Shown: positions 7,356 through 16,453 of the stretch, one piece after another | Layout: the number at the start of each line of letters is the position of its first letter | Numbering within the stretch: the stretch's first letter is position 1 | DNA from: CBDEGU01 sp965238045 | GTDB taxonomy: Bacteria > Acidobacteriota > Terriglobia > Bryobacterales > UBA6623 | Assembly (NCBI GenBank): GCA_965238045.1 | Contig: CBDEGU010000012.1 | Span: 930,001-994,000, forward strand | Reading direction: 5' to 3' | Length of the DNA: 64,000 nt | Notes under the pieces: generated by a model | Told to the model about the DNA's origin: nothing | Databases searched by the model: none | Seen by the model: the letters and a program-made list of their open reading frames with translations, nothing else | Made by a program: the position numbers and the translations under genes

Positions 7356-9098
7356 ATGGCAAAGTTTCTGCTCGGGATCTTGAGTGGGGTCGTTCTAACG
7401 GTCTTAACCGTCTTTGCGATGATTCTTGTCGCGGCGATGTTGGGAACGCCGGCTCCATCGGTGGAGGAGGATTCCGTTCTCACGATCCGGCTGCAAGGAG
7501 AAATTCCGGAATACTCGCGCACCGATTTCTCTTTCGAATTCATGGGTTCCGGGCCTCCGCCGACACTGCTCGACCTGCGAGACACCTTGCACCACGCGGC
7601 TGGCGATGACCGCATCCGCGCTCTGGTGCTAGATTTCCGGGGCTTGGCCATCGGATGGGCCAAGGCGCAGGAAATCCGCTGGGCTGTCGAGACCTTCAAG
7701 AAGTCCGAAAAACCCGTATTTGCTTTTCTGAGCGCCGCCGCGACGAGCGACTACTACATCGCCAGCGCCGCCGACCGGATTTTCATGCCGCCCGAGGGCG
7801 TGCTCGACGTCAAGGGGTTGAGAGTACAGGCCACCTTTTACACCGATACGCTCAAGAAGCTGGGCATCAAGGCGGAACTCGAACGCATCGGCAAATACAA
7901 GAGCGCCGTCGAGTCCATGACACGCACGTCGATGTCGGACGAATACCGCGAGGTGATGAACTCCATCCTCGACGATGTCTACACACGTTTCGTCGAAACC
8001 GTCGCCCCATCCCGCGGCAAGACGCCCAGGGAGCTTCTCGAGATTCTCGATCAAGGACCTTTCATCCCTCCCAGCGCCCTCAAGGCCGGACTCGTTGATG
8101 CCCTGCTCTACGCCGACCAAGTCGATGATCACATCAAGGAGAAACTCGAACTCGAGGAACTGACCAAGGTGAAGTTCAGCCAGTACAGCAAGAACACGGG
8201 CGATCTGGCCGGCGGTGATTCGGAAGACGAGATCGCCATCGTCTACGCCGAAGGACAGATCATGCGCGGATCGAGCGAGGACGATCCGTTTTTTGGCGCG
8301 ACCGTGCTGGGTTCGGACAGCTTCGCGAGAACGATTCGCGAAGTGCGCGACAAGGAAGCCGTCAAGGCGGTGATTCTGCGTATCAACTCGCCCGGCGGCG
8401 ACGCGGTCGCGTCCGACCTTATGTGGCGCGAAGTCCGCCTGCTTCGGGAAAAGAAGCCCGTGATCGTCTCGATGTCCGACGTGGCGGCCTCCGGAGGTTA
8501 CTACATCGCCATGGCCGATGACACTCCGGTGCTGGCTTACGCCGGCACCTACACCGGCTCGATCGGCGTTTTCTTCGGCAAGATCAATCTGCGCGGCTTC
8601 TATGACAAGATCGGCATCAAAAAGGAAACGCTCACACGGGGACGCTACGCCGATATCAATAGTGACTATCGTTCCCTCACCGAGGACGAACGCGGAAAGC
8701 TCCGCTCGGAAATCGAAGTATTCTACAAGAACTTCGTCGAGAAAGTCGCCCAGTCGCGCAATCGCGACTGGGATCAGATTCATGAAGTCGCCCAGGGACG
8801 GGTGTGGCTGGGCAGTCAGGCCCTCGAACAAGGTCTCGTCGATGAACTCGGTGGTCTCGATCGTGCCATCGAACTTGCTCGCGACGCGGCCGAGATCGAT
8901 GAGGAGGCGGAACTAAAACTCGTGCCCTACCCGGCGCCAAAGAATATTTTCGAGTCGCTGATCGATCCAGAGACCTGGGCGCGCGAAACACCCCTGCCGG
9001 CGGCGCTTCGCTCGAAGCTTGACGAGATTCCCAACTTGGTGTCGTTGCTGCAAGGCGGAATGCTGCGCATCGCACCCTATTCAATCACGGTCGAGTAG
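7356..9098 (+). CDS. sppA: Signal peptide peptidase SppA, long (67K) type
   Basis: Membrane-anchored serine protease that degrades cleaved signal peptides. The ATG at 7356 gives one N-terminal transmembrane helix (LLGILSGVVLTVLTVFAMIL). The protein has the two tandem ClpP-like S49 domains of the long form, at about 580 residues. The catalytic lysine is K182 in GKYKSAVES of the first domain. The nucleophile is S379 in DVAASGGYY of the second. NSPGGD before it fits the substrate-binding strand. Both dyad residues are present, so the enzyme should be active. It stands alone, with a possible -10 box at 7261. Confidence 0.95.
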   Translation: MAKFLLGILSGVVLTVLTVFAMILVAAMLGTPAPSVEEDSVLTIRLQGEIPEYSRTDFSFEFMGSGPPPTLLDLRDTLHHAAGDDRIRALVLDFRGLAIGWAKAQEIRWAVETFKKSEKPVFAFLSAAATSDYYIASAADRIFMPPEGVLDVKGLRVQATFYTDTLKKLGIKAELERIGKYKSAVESMTRTSMSDEYREVMNSILDDVYTRFVETVAPSRGKTPRELLEILDQGPFIPPSALKAGLVDALLYADQVDDHIKEKLELEELTKVKFSQYSKNTGDLAGGDSEDEIAIVYAEGQIMRGSSEDDPFFGATVLGSDSFARTIREVRDKEAVKAVILRINSPGGDAVASDLMWREVRLLREKKPVIVSMSDVAASGGYYIAMADDTPVLAYAGTYTGSIGVFFGKINLRGFYDKIGIKKETLTRGRYADINSDYRSLTEDERGKLRSEIEVFYKNFVEKVAQSRNRDWDQIHEVAQGRVWLGSQALEQGLVDELGGLDRAIELARDAAEIDEEAELKLVPYPAPKNIFESLIDPETWARETPLPAALRSKLDEIPNLVSLLQGGMLRIAPYSITVE

Positions 9099-9283
9099 CG
9101 CGGCCACGCCCAGGCACACAAACCGCACCACGCAGCACCCTGGTCGCGGGATACGGGGTGCCCGCTGCCTCTCGCCGGCAAGGTCCAAGCCTATCCGCCG
9201 TTCGGCCGGTTCCCCGCGGGTGGCTCCGCAAGATTCTCCCCGGCGAAACAGCCCAAGTTGTAGCGTTGGGCACCGACGGGGCG

Positions 9284-11827
9284 CTACTTCGCGCTGATCA
9301 GGTTGGCGAACACGCGATAGGCGCCCGGCACGCCGGCCGGGAGCTGGCGGAACCATGAGTATCCGGTAAAGATATAGACACCCTTCCCGTGGCGTGTGTA
9401 GAGCAGGCCGCCGCGGCGCGCGGGCTCGTGCGGGTCGTTGCACGCAAGCAGCGGCTGGTAGCGCTCATCCCAATCGCTCATGAAATACAGACCGCGCTCC
9501 TGCACCCAGTTGTCGAAATCCGCCTCGGTGATGCGATTCGGCCCCGTCAGCAGGGGATGCTCCGGATCGATCAGCCGTACGCCGGCCTCCTCCCGGCTGA
9601 CGCGGTCGCTGGAAGGCGTCAGCGGGTAGGGCGCCAGCACGCGAACTTCGCGCGCCGCCCTCGGCCGCGTATTGTATTGCACGACAAGCGTTCCGCCGCG
9701 CTCAACATATTCCATCAGCCGCTCGCGCGATGCGTAGACGGCTGGTCTGACGTTGAGCACGCGTATGCCGGTGACCACCGTGTCGAAGCGCGATAGGTCG
9801 CCGCTCGCCAGATCGTCGTCGGAGAGCAGCGTCACCTCCGCCCCCAAGTGCTCGATCGCCTCGGGAATCCTGTCGCCCGAGCCCATAATGTAGCCCACCC
9901 GCTTTGACAGCAGCCGCACGTCGGTACGTTCCACACGCATGGCGGCCTCGGGGTAGACGACCTGAATCGGAATGTGCGGATATTCGATTTCGCGCACGCC
10001 TTGGGTAACAGTGCGTCCCGCGGCCCCGGCCCCAATCGCCGCCCGCGCGATAATCTGTCCGCCCGATGTCTTGGCGGGTGGATGCACCATGAACCGGATG
10101 GTCCTGCGTTGTCCTGATCCCGAAAATTCAAACGGCGCAGCTTCGGGAACCGCCCGCCATCCCGCTGGCAGGTCGAGTGAGAGATGGCCGGAAACCTCAT
10201 CGGCGTGGCTGACCAAATCCATGCTGACTTGTCTCGGCCGCGCGTCCGGGAAGATCATGCTCGTCCGTGAAAAACTGACCGCCGCGGCCGGAACAACCTG
10301 CGCCAGCCGGGTTCGCTCGCCGGCGGCACGATCGACCCAGCGATAGATGACCGGTCTAGTCAGCGCGAACTCGGCGCCATTGGGGCCGCTGAGATAGAAA
10401 GTCGCCTCCAGCGGCGGAGCACTCTCGGCGAAGCCGATCACCGACAGGTCGCTGACGTCGTAGAAGTCGCTGCTCTCGCCCCGGCGCAGCCAGCGCGGCT
10501 GAGAATAGTGCGCATTGGCGGGAATGGCGATCTTGACCGTCGTGGTGGCGACCTGGTTGTAGTCAAGCGCTTGCCCCGCGGAGGCCACGCTCGCGCCGGC
10601 GACGCCGTGAATTTCTGTCCGCATCCATCGCAAGCCGTAATGAGACCGATTGAGCACCGACAGCGTCAGATCTGGAGCCGAGCCCGGCGTCAGGTCCCAG
10701 CGCGGTACCGCGGCGTCGGCCCAGAGCCCGGCGGCCAGCTCAATCGCCCGAACCACTTCTCGGCGCTTGACGGCGGCCCAGGGATCGTCAAGAGACTTCA
10801 TCGCTTCGTGAGCATCGATCAGCAGAGGCAACATGGTCTCGGGCCGCTTCGCGGCGTACTGCTCGCGCGCTTGGGCGAGAAGACGGCCCGCCTCCGTGCC
10901 GCCGCTAACACGGCTCCAGGTGAGATCAACGCCCTCGAAAAGGTCTTTGCTGGCGCGGTCACCCGCGATGTAGCCAAAATAGGACGGAGCGTCGCCCTTG
11001 CGCTGCCCGCTTCCCATGCCTTGCGAGCGATGCCGGCTGCGGGCGCGGCCGCCGAGTTCGGCGTAAGAGCTTCCCAGCAAGGGGTCGAACTCTCCCGTGT
11101 TGATGCGCAGACGGTCGGTGCGCCGCGCCTCTGCCTGCTCGTGCCGGCGCGTGAACAGCGGCGGACTCCAGTAGAGCCGCTTCGCCTTCCAGGGCCGCAA
11201 GCCTTGGCGAATCTGTTCCGGGTAGCGCGACGGGGCCGCGGCGGCGGCGTAGGCTTCCGGCACGAGCTGGCCGATGGCCGTGTGATGGCCGTGACCGCTG
11301 CTGGCGTCTGGCGAGAATCGCGAGACAATCACGTCGGGACGAAAGCGCCGGATCACCCGCACCAGATCGCCGAGCACGCCCTGGCGGCCCCAGCGCGCCA
11401 GAGCTTCCTCTGGAGATTTCGAATACCCGAAGTCGATCGCGCGGGTGAAGTACTGTTCGCCGCCGTCAAGCCGTCGCGCCGCCAGCAGTTCCTGCGTCCG
11501 GATCACGCCCAGGTACTCGGACTGCTCGGGACCGATCAGGTTCTGTCCGCCTTCGCCCCGCGTCGCCGAGAGGTAGGCCGTGCGCAGCTTCCGGCCGCGG
11601 GCAAAGTAGGCCACCATCGTTTCGCGCTCATCATCGGGATGCGCGCCGATAAACAGCAAACTGCCCAAAGTATTGAGCCGGTCGAGAGTGTAGCTAAGTT
11701 CAGCCGAACCCGAGACCGGCCCCCCCTGGGCTCGCAGCCGGTCTCCAGCTTTGGGCAATAACCCGCCCAGCGCGGCCAGCGCGGTTAGCACCATGGCGAG
11801 CCGCCAAATACGATTCGTCTTTGTCAT
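9284..11827 (-). CDS. Exported PIG-L (LmbE-like) deacetylase with long C-terminal extension
   Basis: Zinc-dependent N-acetyl-sugar deacetylase family. The ATG at 11827 gives a basic start and signal peptide (IWRLAMVLTALAALGGLL). The zinc site AHPDDE is at residues 62-67 and the partner HGHHTA at about 179-184. The protein is about 847 residues against about 250 for simple PIG-L enzymes. After the deacetylase come beta-sandwich-like regions and then a class-I-amidotransferase-like fold (SRFDTVVTGIRVLN, YVERGGTLVVQYN). This architecture is common in acidobacteria and Bacteroidetes. The substrate is unknown. It is divergent to the cupin gene. Confidence 0.88.
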   Translation of the reverse strand: MTKTNRIWRLAMVLTALAALGGLLPKAGDRLRAQGGPVSGSAELSYTLDRLNTLGSLLFIGAHPDDERETMVAYFARGRKLRTAYLSATRGEGGQNLIGPEQSEYLGVIRTQELLAARRLDGGEQYFTRAIDFGYSKSPEEALARWGRQGVLGDLVRVIRRFRPDVIVSRFSPDASSGHGHHTAIGQLVPEAYAAAAAPSRYPEQIRQGLRPWKAKRLYWSPPLFTRRHEQAEARRTDRLRINTGEFDPLLGSSYAELGGRARSRHRSQGMGSGQRKGDAPSYFGYIAGDRASKDLFEGVDLTWSRVSGGTEAGRLLAQAREQYAAKRPETMLPLLIDAHEAMKSLDDPWAAVKRREVVRAIELAAGLWADAAVPRWDLTPGSAPDLTLSVLNRSHYGLRWMRTEIHGVAGASVASAGQALDYNQVATTTVKIAIPANAHYSQPRWLRRGESSDFYDVSDLSVIGFAESAPPLEATFYLSGPNGAEFALTRPVIYRWVDRAAGERTRLAQVVPAAAVSFSRTSMIFPDARPRQVSMDLVSHADEVSGHLSLDLPAGWRAVPEAAPFEFSGSGQRRTIRFMVHPPAKTSGGQIIARAAIGAGAAGRTVTQGVREIEYPHIPIQVVYPEAAMRVERTDVRLLSKRVGYIMGSGDRIPEAIEHLGAEVTLLSDDDLASGDLSRFDTVVTGIRVLNVRPAVYASRERLMEYVERGGTLVVQYNTRPRAAREVRVLAPYPLTPSSDRVSREEAGVRLIDPEHPLLTGPNRITEADFDNWVQERGLYFMSDWDERYQPLLACNDPHEPARRGGLLYTRHGKGVYIFTGYSWFRQLPAGVPGAYRVFANLISAK

Positions 11828-11988
11828 TGGAAGTTTCAACGCGGGATGCAATCGGCGCGAGCGGCGCACCATCACCAGCCCACACACACGCCCGCCCAAA
11901 TGCAAGCCAGCATTGTAGCTTTTCCCTTTCGCGGATGGGAGAATAACGAATTCCGTCATCGCCTCAGTCCCACGCCGCCCAACTCGCC

Positions 11989-12354
11989 ATGCCGACACTC
12001 ATCTCCGCGCCGACCAGAATCACCTCCGCCGGCAATAAGCCGAAATTGATCGACGAATACGCCGGCCGCGTCAATACGGGCTCCGATCAGGCGAGCGTCG
12101 CGCACATGCGCAGCCCCGGCGGCTGGGTCGAACCGGGCCAGCAGCCCGACTTTGACGAGATCACGGTCGTGCTGCTGGGCAGTCTGCGCGTCGAACACCG
12201 CGGCGGTGCGCTCGACGTCGAAGCCGGCCAGGCCGTCATCACCAAGAAAGGAGAGTGGGTTCGCTACAGCACCCCGCATGCCGAAGGCGCCGAATACATC
12301 GCCGTCTGCTTGCCCGCATTCTCGCCCGAGACGGTGCATCGGGATTCGGAGTGA
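11989..12354 (+). CDS. Small single-domain cupin protein
   Basis: 121 residues with a cupin barrel reminiscent of EutQ-type proteins. Visible are the first-motif region DFDEITVVLLGSLRVEH and the second-motif region AGQAVITKKGEWVRYSTP. The usual metal-binding histidines are not all present, so metal binding is uncertain. It lies divergent to the PIG-L gene and 101 bases before xth. No partner gene indicates a substrate. Confidence 0.82.
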   Translation: MPTLISAPTRITSAGNKPKLIDEYAGRVNTGSDQASVAHMRSPGGWVEPGQQPDFDEITVVLLGSLRVEHRGGALDVEAGQAVITKKGEWVRYSTPHAEGAEYIAVCLPAFSPETVHRDSE

Positions 12355-12455
12355 ATGCTGTGGAATCCCGCATCTCTGTGTCTTTGAGTCCAAGCACGCC
12401 CCACGTTTCTTAGCCCCCGGCTCATCCCCAACCCGAGAAAGCCCGCAACTTGCCA

Positions 12456-13244
12456 ATGAGACTGCTTAGCTGGAATGTCAACGGAATCCGCGCTGTCACC
12501 AAGAAGGGGTTTCTCTCCTGGCTTGAGGCCGAAAAACCCGACGTGCTCTGCCTGCAAGAGACCAAAGCGCATCCAGGGCAGCTCCAGCCTGAACTCGTCC
12601 AGCCCGACGGCTACCGCGCCATCTACGCGGCGGCCAAGCGCAAGGGCTATAGCGGCGTTTCGACCTGGGTGCGCAAGGGGCGCGGGAAGAAGATCCCGAA
12701 ATTGATCGCCGAACCGCTCACCGGCATCGGCATCGAGCGCTTCGATGATGAGGGACGCATCGTCATTACCGAGTTCGCCGAATTCGTGCTGCTGAACTGC
12801 TATTTCCCCAACAGCCAGCGGGAGCTGGGCCGACTCGACTACAAGCTCGAGTTCTACGACGCCATCCTGGCCTACTCCAATCAACTGCGGCGGCGGGGCA
12901 AGAGCGTCATCATCTGCGGCGACTACAACACCGCGCACACCGAAGACGACCTGGCGCGGCCCAAGGGAAACGTCAACAATTCCGGCTTCCTGCCCATCGA
13001 GCGCTCTTATGTCGATCGCTTCGTCGCCGCCGGCTACGTCGACACCTTCCGGCTCTTTCACCAGGGCGCGGGTCACTACACCTGGTGGAGTTACATGTTC
13101 AACGCCCGCGCCTCGAACGTAGGCTGGCGGATCGACTATTTTTTCGTCAGCGACGATCTTACCGAACACGTCACCGCCGCCTCGATCCTGCCCGATGTGA
13201 CCGGCTCGGACCACTGCCCGGTCGTTGTGGATATCAGCACCTGA
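12456..13244 (+). CDS. xth: Exodeoxyribonuclease III (AP endonuclease)
   Basis: DNA repair enzyme of the exonuclease III/APE family that cuts at abasic sites. All core motifs are in order: SWNVNGIRA near the start, LQETKAHPGQL with the catalytic Glu, CGDYNTAHTEDDL, YTWWSYMFNARASNVGWRID and GSDHCPV with the catalytic Asp-His. The length, 262 residues, is normal. I use ATG 12456 rather than the TTG six bases upstream. Confidence 0.95.
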   Translation: MRLLSWNVNGIRAVTKKGFLSWLEAEKPDVLCLQETKAHPGQLQPELVQPDGYRAIYAAAKRKGYSGVSTWVRKGRGKKIPKLIAEPLTGIGIERFDDEGRIVITEFAEFVLLNCYFPNSQRELGRLDYKLEFYDAILAYSNQLRRRGKSVIICGDYNTAHTEDDLARPKGNVNNSGFLPIERSYVDRFVAAGYVDTFRLFHQGAGHYTWWSYMFNARASNVGWRIDYFFVSDDLTEHVTAASILPDVTGSDHCPVVVDIST

Positions 13245-13341
13245 ATTCGCACTCCTTTCTCGTATCCCGCCTCTTCCTGCTAGAATCGTCCCCATCCGCA
13301 TGGACCGGGAAGGGTAATCACGAAGGCGGAGGGGGCTAAAG

Positions 13342-14766
13342 ATGTCGAGCACGCGTCGCGAGTTTATCGGTTCCTTGGCGGTATCCGGCGCCAGCGCGAT
13401 GCCCGCCGCCCAGCGGCCTTCCGCGGGTGGCCAGCGCGACCGGCGCAAACCCAACGTACTTTTCGCTTTCAGCGATCAGCACCGCGCCTGCTCGATGCCC
13501 GGCGAGCCCTATAACGATGCCGAGGCGCCGAATCTCGTGCGCCTGGCCTCTCAAGGCCTTACCGTTCGCAACTGCATTTCCAACTACCCGGTCTGCTCGC
13601 CCTATCGCGGCATGCTGCTCAGCGGGCGTTGGCCCTGCCAATCTGGAATCATCGATAACGCCCTGCCGCTGAAGACATCGGAGTTCTCGCTCGGCGAGGC
13701 GTTCCGCCGTCAGGGATACCGGACCGGGTATGTCGGCAAGTGGCATCTCGACGCGCGGGGAAGCGAAGGCCGCGGCTTCCGTCCCGAAGGCGAAGCCCGG
13801 CACGGATTCGATGAGTGGGAGGCGTGGTACAACACCAACCCCCATTTCGACCGCTCCTACAAATTTGACCGCATGACCAGGCAGCGGCTTCAGCCCAAGG
13901 GCTATAACGCCACGCTGATGACCGACGACGCGCTGCGCTTCATGCGCCGCCACCGGGCCGAACCCTGGATGCTGGTGCTGTCTTGGAATCCGCCGCACTC
14001 GCCGTTCCGTGACGCGCCGCCGGACCTAATGGCGAAATACGACGCGGCGGATTTGCAGCTCCGCCCCAACGCTTCCGAGACCGTGGCACGTCCCGTTGTA
14101 GGACGGCGCGGCTTCGATGTGAGAAAGAATCTGGCGGGCTATAACGCCCACATCGAAGCGATCGACCGCGAGATGGGGCGCATTCTCCGGATGCTCGATG
14201 AAACCGGACAAGCCGACAATACGATCGTCGTCTACACATCGGATCACGGCGAAATGATGGGCTCGCACAACCGCACCGGCAAGCGCCTGCCGCATGAAGA
14301 ATCCTGCCGCGTGCCGTTCATTGTTCGCTATCCGGGCGTGACGCCGGCCGACGAGGCGAGCGATGAGATTCTATCGACGATCGATCTCTATCCCACGCTC
14401 TGCGGACTGGCCGGGTTCGGGCCACCGCCGGAGTGCCGCGGGCTGGATCTCTCCGCCGGATTGCGCGGCGGGGACCACCAAGGCCCCGAGCACGCCTTTC
14501 TGATGCATATTGAGAAACAGCATGCCACCGGAGCCCGCAATCATCCGGCGCCGATCTTCCGCGGCCTGCGGACGAAGCGCTACACCTACGCCGTGGGCGA
14601 AACCGGCGGCTGGTGTCTCTACGACGACCAAGAAGACCCCTATCAGCGGCGCAACCTAGTCGCCGACCCGAAGCATCGCAAATTAATGAGTGATTTCGAC
14701 GGCGAGATCATCGACGATCTGCGCAAAGCCGGGGACCCGTTTCCGTTCCGGCCGCTTGCCAGCTGA
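13342..14766 (+). CDS. Exported sulfatase (arylsulfatase-type)
   Basis: Hydrolyses sulfate esters, probably on polysaccharides or glycans outside the cytoplasm. The N-terminus STRREFIGSLAVSGA is a twin-arginine-like signal. The formylglycine motif C-x-P-x-R is C85-S-P-Y-R in NYPVCSPYRGMLLSGR. Other sulfatase landmarks are GKWHLD and YTSDHGEMMGSHN. The first metal site reads SDQH rather than the usual DD, as in a subset of the family. A GGAGGGGG ribosome site lies just before the ATG. Activity needs a formylglycine-generating enzyme, which is not in this window. Confidence 0.93.
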   Translation: MSSTRREFIGSLAVSGASAMPAAQRPSAGGQRDRRKPNVLFAFSDQHRACSMPGEPYNDAEAPNLVRLASQGLTVRNCISNYPVCSPYRGMLLSGRWPCQSGIIDNALPLKTSEFSLGEAFRRQGYRTGYVGKWHLDARGSEGRGFRPEGEARHGFDEWEAWYNTNPHFDRSYKFDRMTRQRLQPKGYNATLMTDDALRFMRRHRAEPWMLVLSWNPPHSPFRDAPPDLMAKYDAADLQLRPNASETVARPVVGRRGFDVRKNLAGYNAHIEAIDREMGRILRMLDETGQADNTIVVYTSDHGEMMGSHNRTGKRLPHEESCRVPFIVRYPGVTPADEASDEILSTIDLYPTLCGLAGFGPPPECRGLDLSAGLRGGDHQGPEHAFLMHIEKQHATGARNHPAPIFRGLRTKRYTYAVGETGGWCLYDDQEDPYQRRNLVADPKHRKLMSDFDGEIIDDLRKAGDPFPFRPLAS

Positions 14767-14915
14767 CCAACGGCCAGCCGGCAGCCACAGCTCTTGCCCG
14801 TGAATCCCTAGCTGTCGTCTCATTCGGATATGGCGAGCCGCTCACGAAAATGAGAGAATTCTCATAGCATCAACAAAGCGTTCCAGGCGCAGACGGGCAA
14901 GCAAGGGAGAACACC

Positions 14916-15887
14916 ATGGCGAAACCAGGGCAACCATTCACGCGCAGAGAGCTGGGAAAGAAAGCAGCGCTGGCCGGCGCGGCCGTAGCCGCGGCGTCGG
15001 GCAGCGCGCGAGCGGCCGGGCAAGTGCCGCGCCACGCGCTGGGGAAAACCGGAATCGAGGTCGGAATGCTCGGCATCGGAAGTTCGCCGCTGGGCAAGCC
15101 GGAAGTATCCCAGCAAGAAGTGGATCGCGTGATCGCGGCGGCGATCGACGAAGGAGTCAACTATCTCGACACCGCGCCGATCTACGAAATGGCCGAACGC
15201 CGTTTGGGCAGAGCGCTCAAGGGCAGGCGCGGCCACTTCGTTCTGGTGGGCAAGGTCGAAGCCACCTCGAAACAGGACGCCACCTGGCAGCTTGAAGAAA
15301 GCCTGCTCAAGCTCAAGACCGACTATCTCGATGTCGTTCACCTGCACAATGTCGGCCGAACCGACCGTTTCCCGAGCCTGGACGTATTGACCGGCGACAG
15401 CGGCGCGCTAGAAGCTCTTCGGGTAGCGAAGCAGAAAGGCCTCATCCGCCATATCGGTCTGACCTGCCACTTGCGTCCGAAGCGGGCGCTTCCTCTGATC
15501 GAGACCGGCGAGATCGAACTAGTCATGTGCGCCGCCAACTTCGTCGACCGCCACACCTACAATTTCGAGGGAACCGTCTTCGCCGCGGCGGCCAAGCGCG
15601 GGATGGGTGTCGTGGCGATGAAGATCCTCGGCGGCGTGCAGGGCGACGGCTCGCCGCTTTCCGCGCCGGAATACTACGACCAGGCCGTGCGTTACGCGCT
15701 CGGCATTCCTGGACTCTCTGTCGCCATCATGGGCGTCAAGAGCGTGGCGGAACTGCGCCAGGCCGCCGCGGCTTTCCGCGCCTACAAGCCGCTCACCGGG
15801 CCCGAGATCACCCAGCTCGATGCCACCGGCAAGCAACTCGCCAGCGAGTGGGGCGAGCTGCGCGGTCCGGTCGCCTGGGAAGCGTAA
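14916..15887 (+). CDS. Exported aldo/keto reductase
   Basis: NADP-dependent oxidoreductase with an alpha/beta barrel. The N-terminus (TRRELGKKAALAGAAVAAASG) is a twin-arginine-type signal, so it is probably exported folded with its cofactor. The tetrad can be seen: Asp and Tyr in YLDTAPIYEMAERRLG, Lys in VLVGKVE and His in VVHLHNVG. The cofactor-binding end includes LSVAIMGVKS. At 323 residues it is usual for the family. The substrate is unknown. A short repeat shared with the infA 3' end follows the stop. Confidence 0.9.
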   Translation: MAKPGQPFTRRELGKKAALAGAAVAAASGSARAAGQVPRHALGKTGIEVGMLGIGSSPLGKPEVSQQEVDRVIAAAIDEGVNYLDTAPIYEMAERRLGRALKGRRGHFVLVGKVEATSKQDATWQLEESLLKLKTDYLDVVHLHNVGRTDRFPSLDVLTGDSGALEALRVAKQKGLIRHIGLTCHLRPKRALPLIETGEIELVMCAANFVDRHTYNFEGTVFAAAAKRGMGVVAMKILGGVQGDGSPLSAPEYYDQAVRYALGIPGLSVAIMGVKSVAELRQAAAAFRAYKPLTGPEITQLDATGKQLASEWGELRGPVAWEA

Positions 15888-15896
15888 CGGAACCGG

Positions 15897-15916
15897 CTTC
15901 TGCCACGGGCTGCAAG
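15897..15916 (+). repeat. Short intergenic repeat, copy 1
   Basis: CTTCTGCCACGGGCTGCAAG recurs with one substitution and a one-base insertion at 18995-19015. Both copies lie just beyond a gene stop. Confidence 0.45.
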
Positions 15917-15940
15917 CTCGCTTCGTGATATCATGCTCGC

Positions 15941-16453
15941 TTGCGGCTCACCCGGCCCAATGTCGTTCTGGCCATCGTTTTCACGGCCTGGGCCGCCTTC
16001 GCCTGGCCCGCCCTGCGCAGTCAGGCCGCGAAAACACTCTCCACTTGGGATCGTCTTGCTCCCATTTCCGGGCAGGAGCGTGCGTTGGCGGTCGACCCAG
16101 TGGCGATTCAGGTCGCCCGCGACGTCGCGGCCGGCGTTCCCGAAACGGGATGCGTCACCGTGCTCGCCTACGCTGGCGAGGATGCCCGGGCCTACTATCA
16201 GGGCCGGCTCGCCTACCTGCTCTATCCTCGCCGGGTGAGGCTGGCGGTGAACTCCCGAGCCGGGGACGGGAACGGGGATGGGGATTGCGAATTCCTGAGC
16301 GTCTTCCGCGACACGGCGGCCAATCTGCGGCAATCCCCGTTCGCCAGCCGGTGGGATCAGGCCAAGCTTGACCAGCGGCTGGACGGTTTGCCGCTCGTTT
16401 ACCAGGGCGAGAGGGTGGCGGTCTATCGCGTTTCCCCGGTCCAAGGGCCATGA
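15941..16453 (+). CDS. Membrane-anchored hypothetical protein, coupled to the following GT-C-like gene
   Basis: 170 residues starting with TTG at 15941. One hydrophobic N-terminal segment (VVLAIVFTAWAAFAWPAL) is followed by a soluble domain. The arrangement (RPNVVLAIV.., YYQGRLAYLLYPRRV, GERVAVYRVSP) resembles short proteins found beside GT-39-like membrane glycosyltransferases. The stop overlaps the next start by four bases (ATGA), so the two are translated together. No catalytic motif is recognised. Confidence 0.7.
   Translation: MRLTRPNVVLAIVFTAWAAFAWPALRSQAAKTLSTWDRLAPISGQERALAVDPVAIQVARDVAAGVPETGCVTVLAYAGEDARAYYQGRLAYLLYPRRVRLAVNSRAGDGNGDGDCEFLSVFRDTAANLRQSPFASRWDQAKLDQRLDGLPLVYQGERVAVYRVSPVQGP

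Noticed and set aside
10508..11761. Long plus-strand frame opposite the PIG-L gene
   Set aside because: Arg/Pro/Gly-rich shadow; the minus strand has the zinc motifs.
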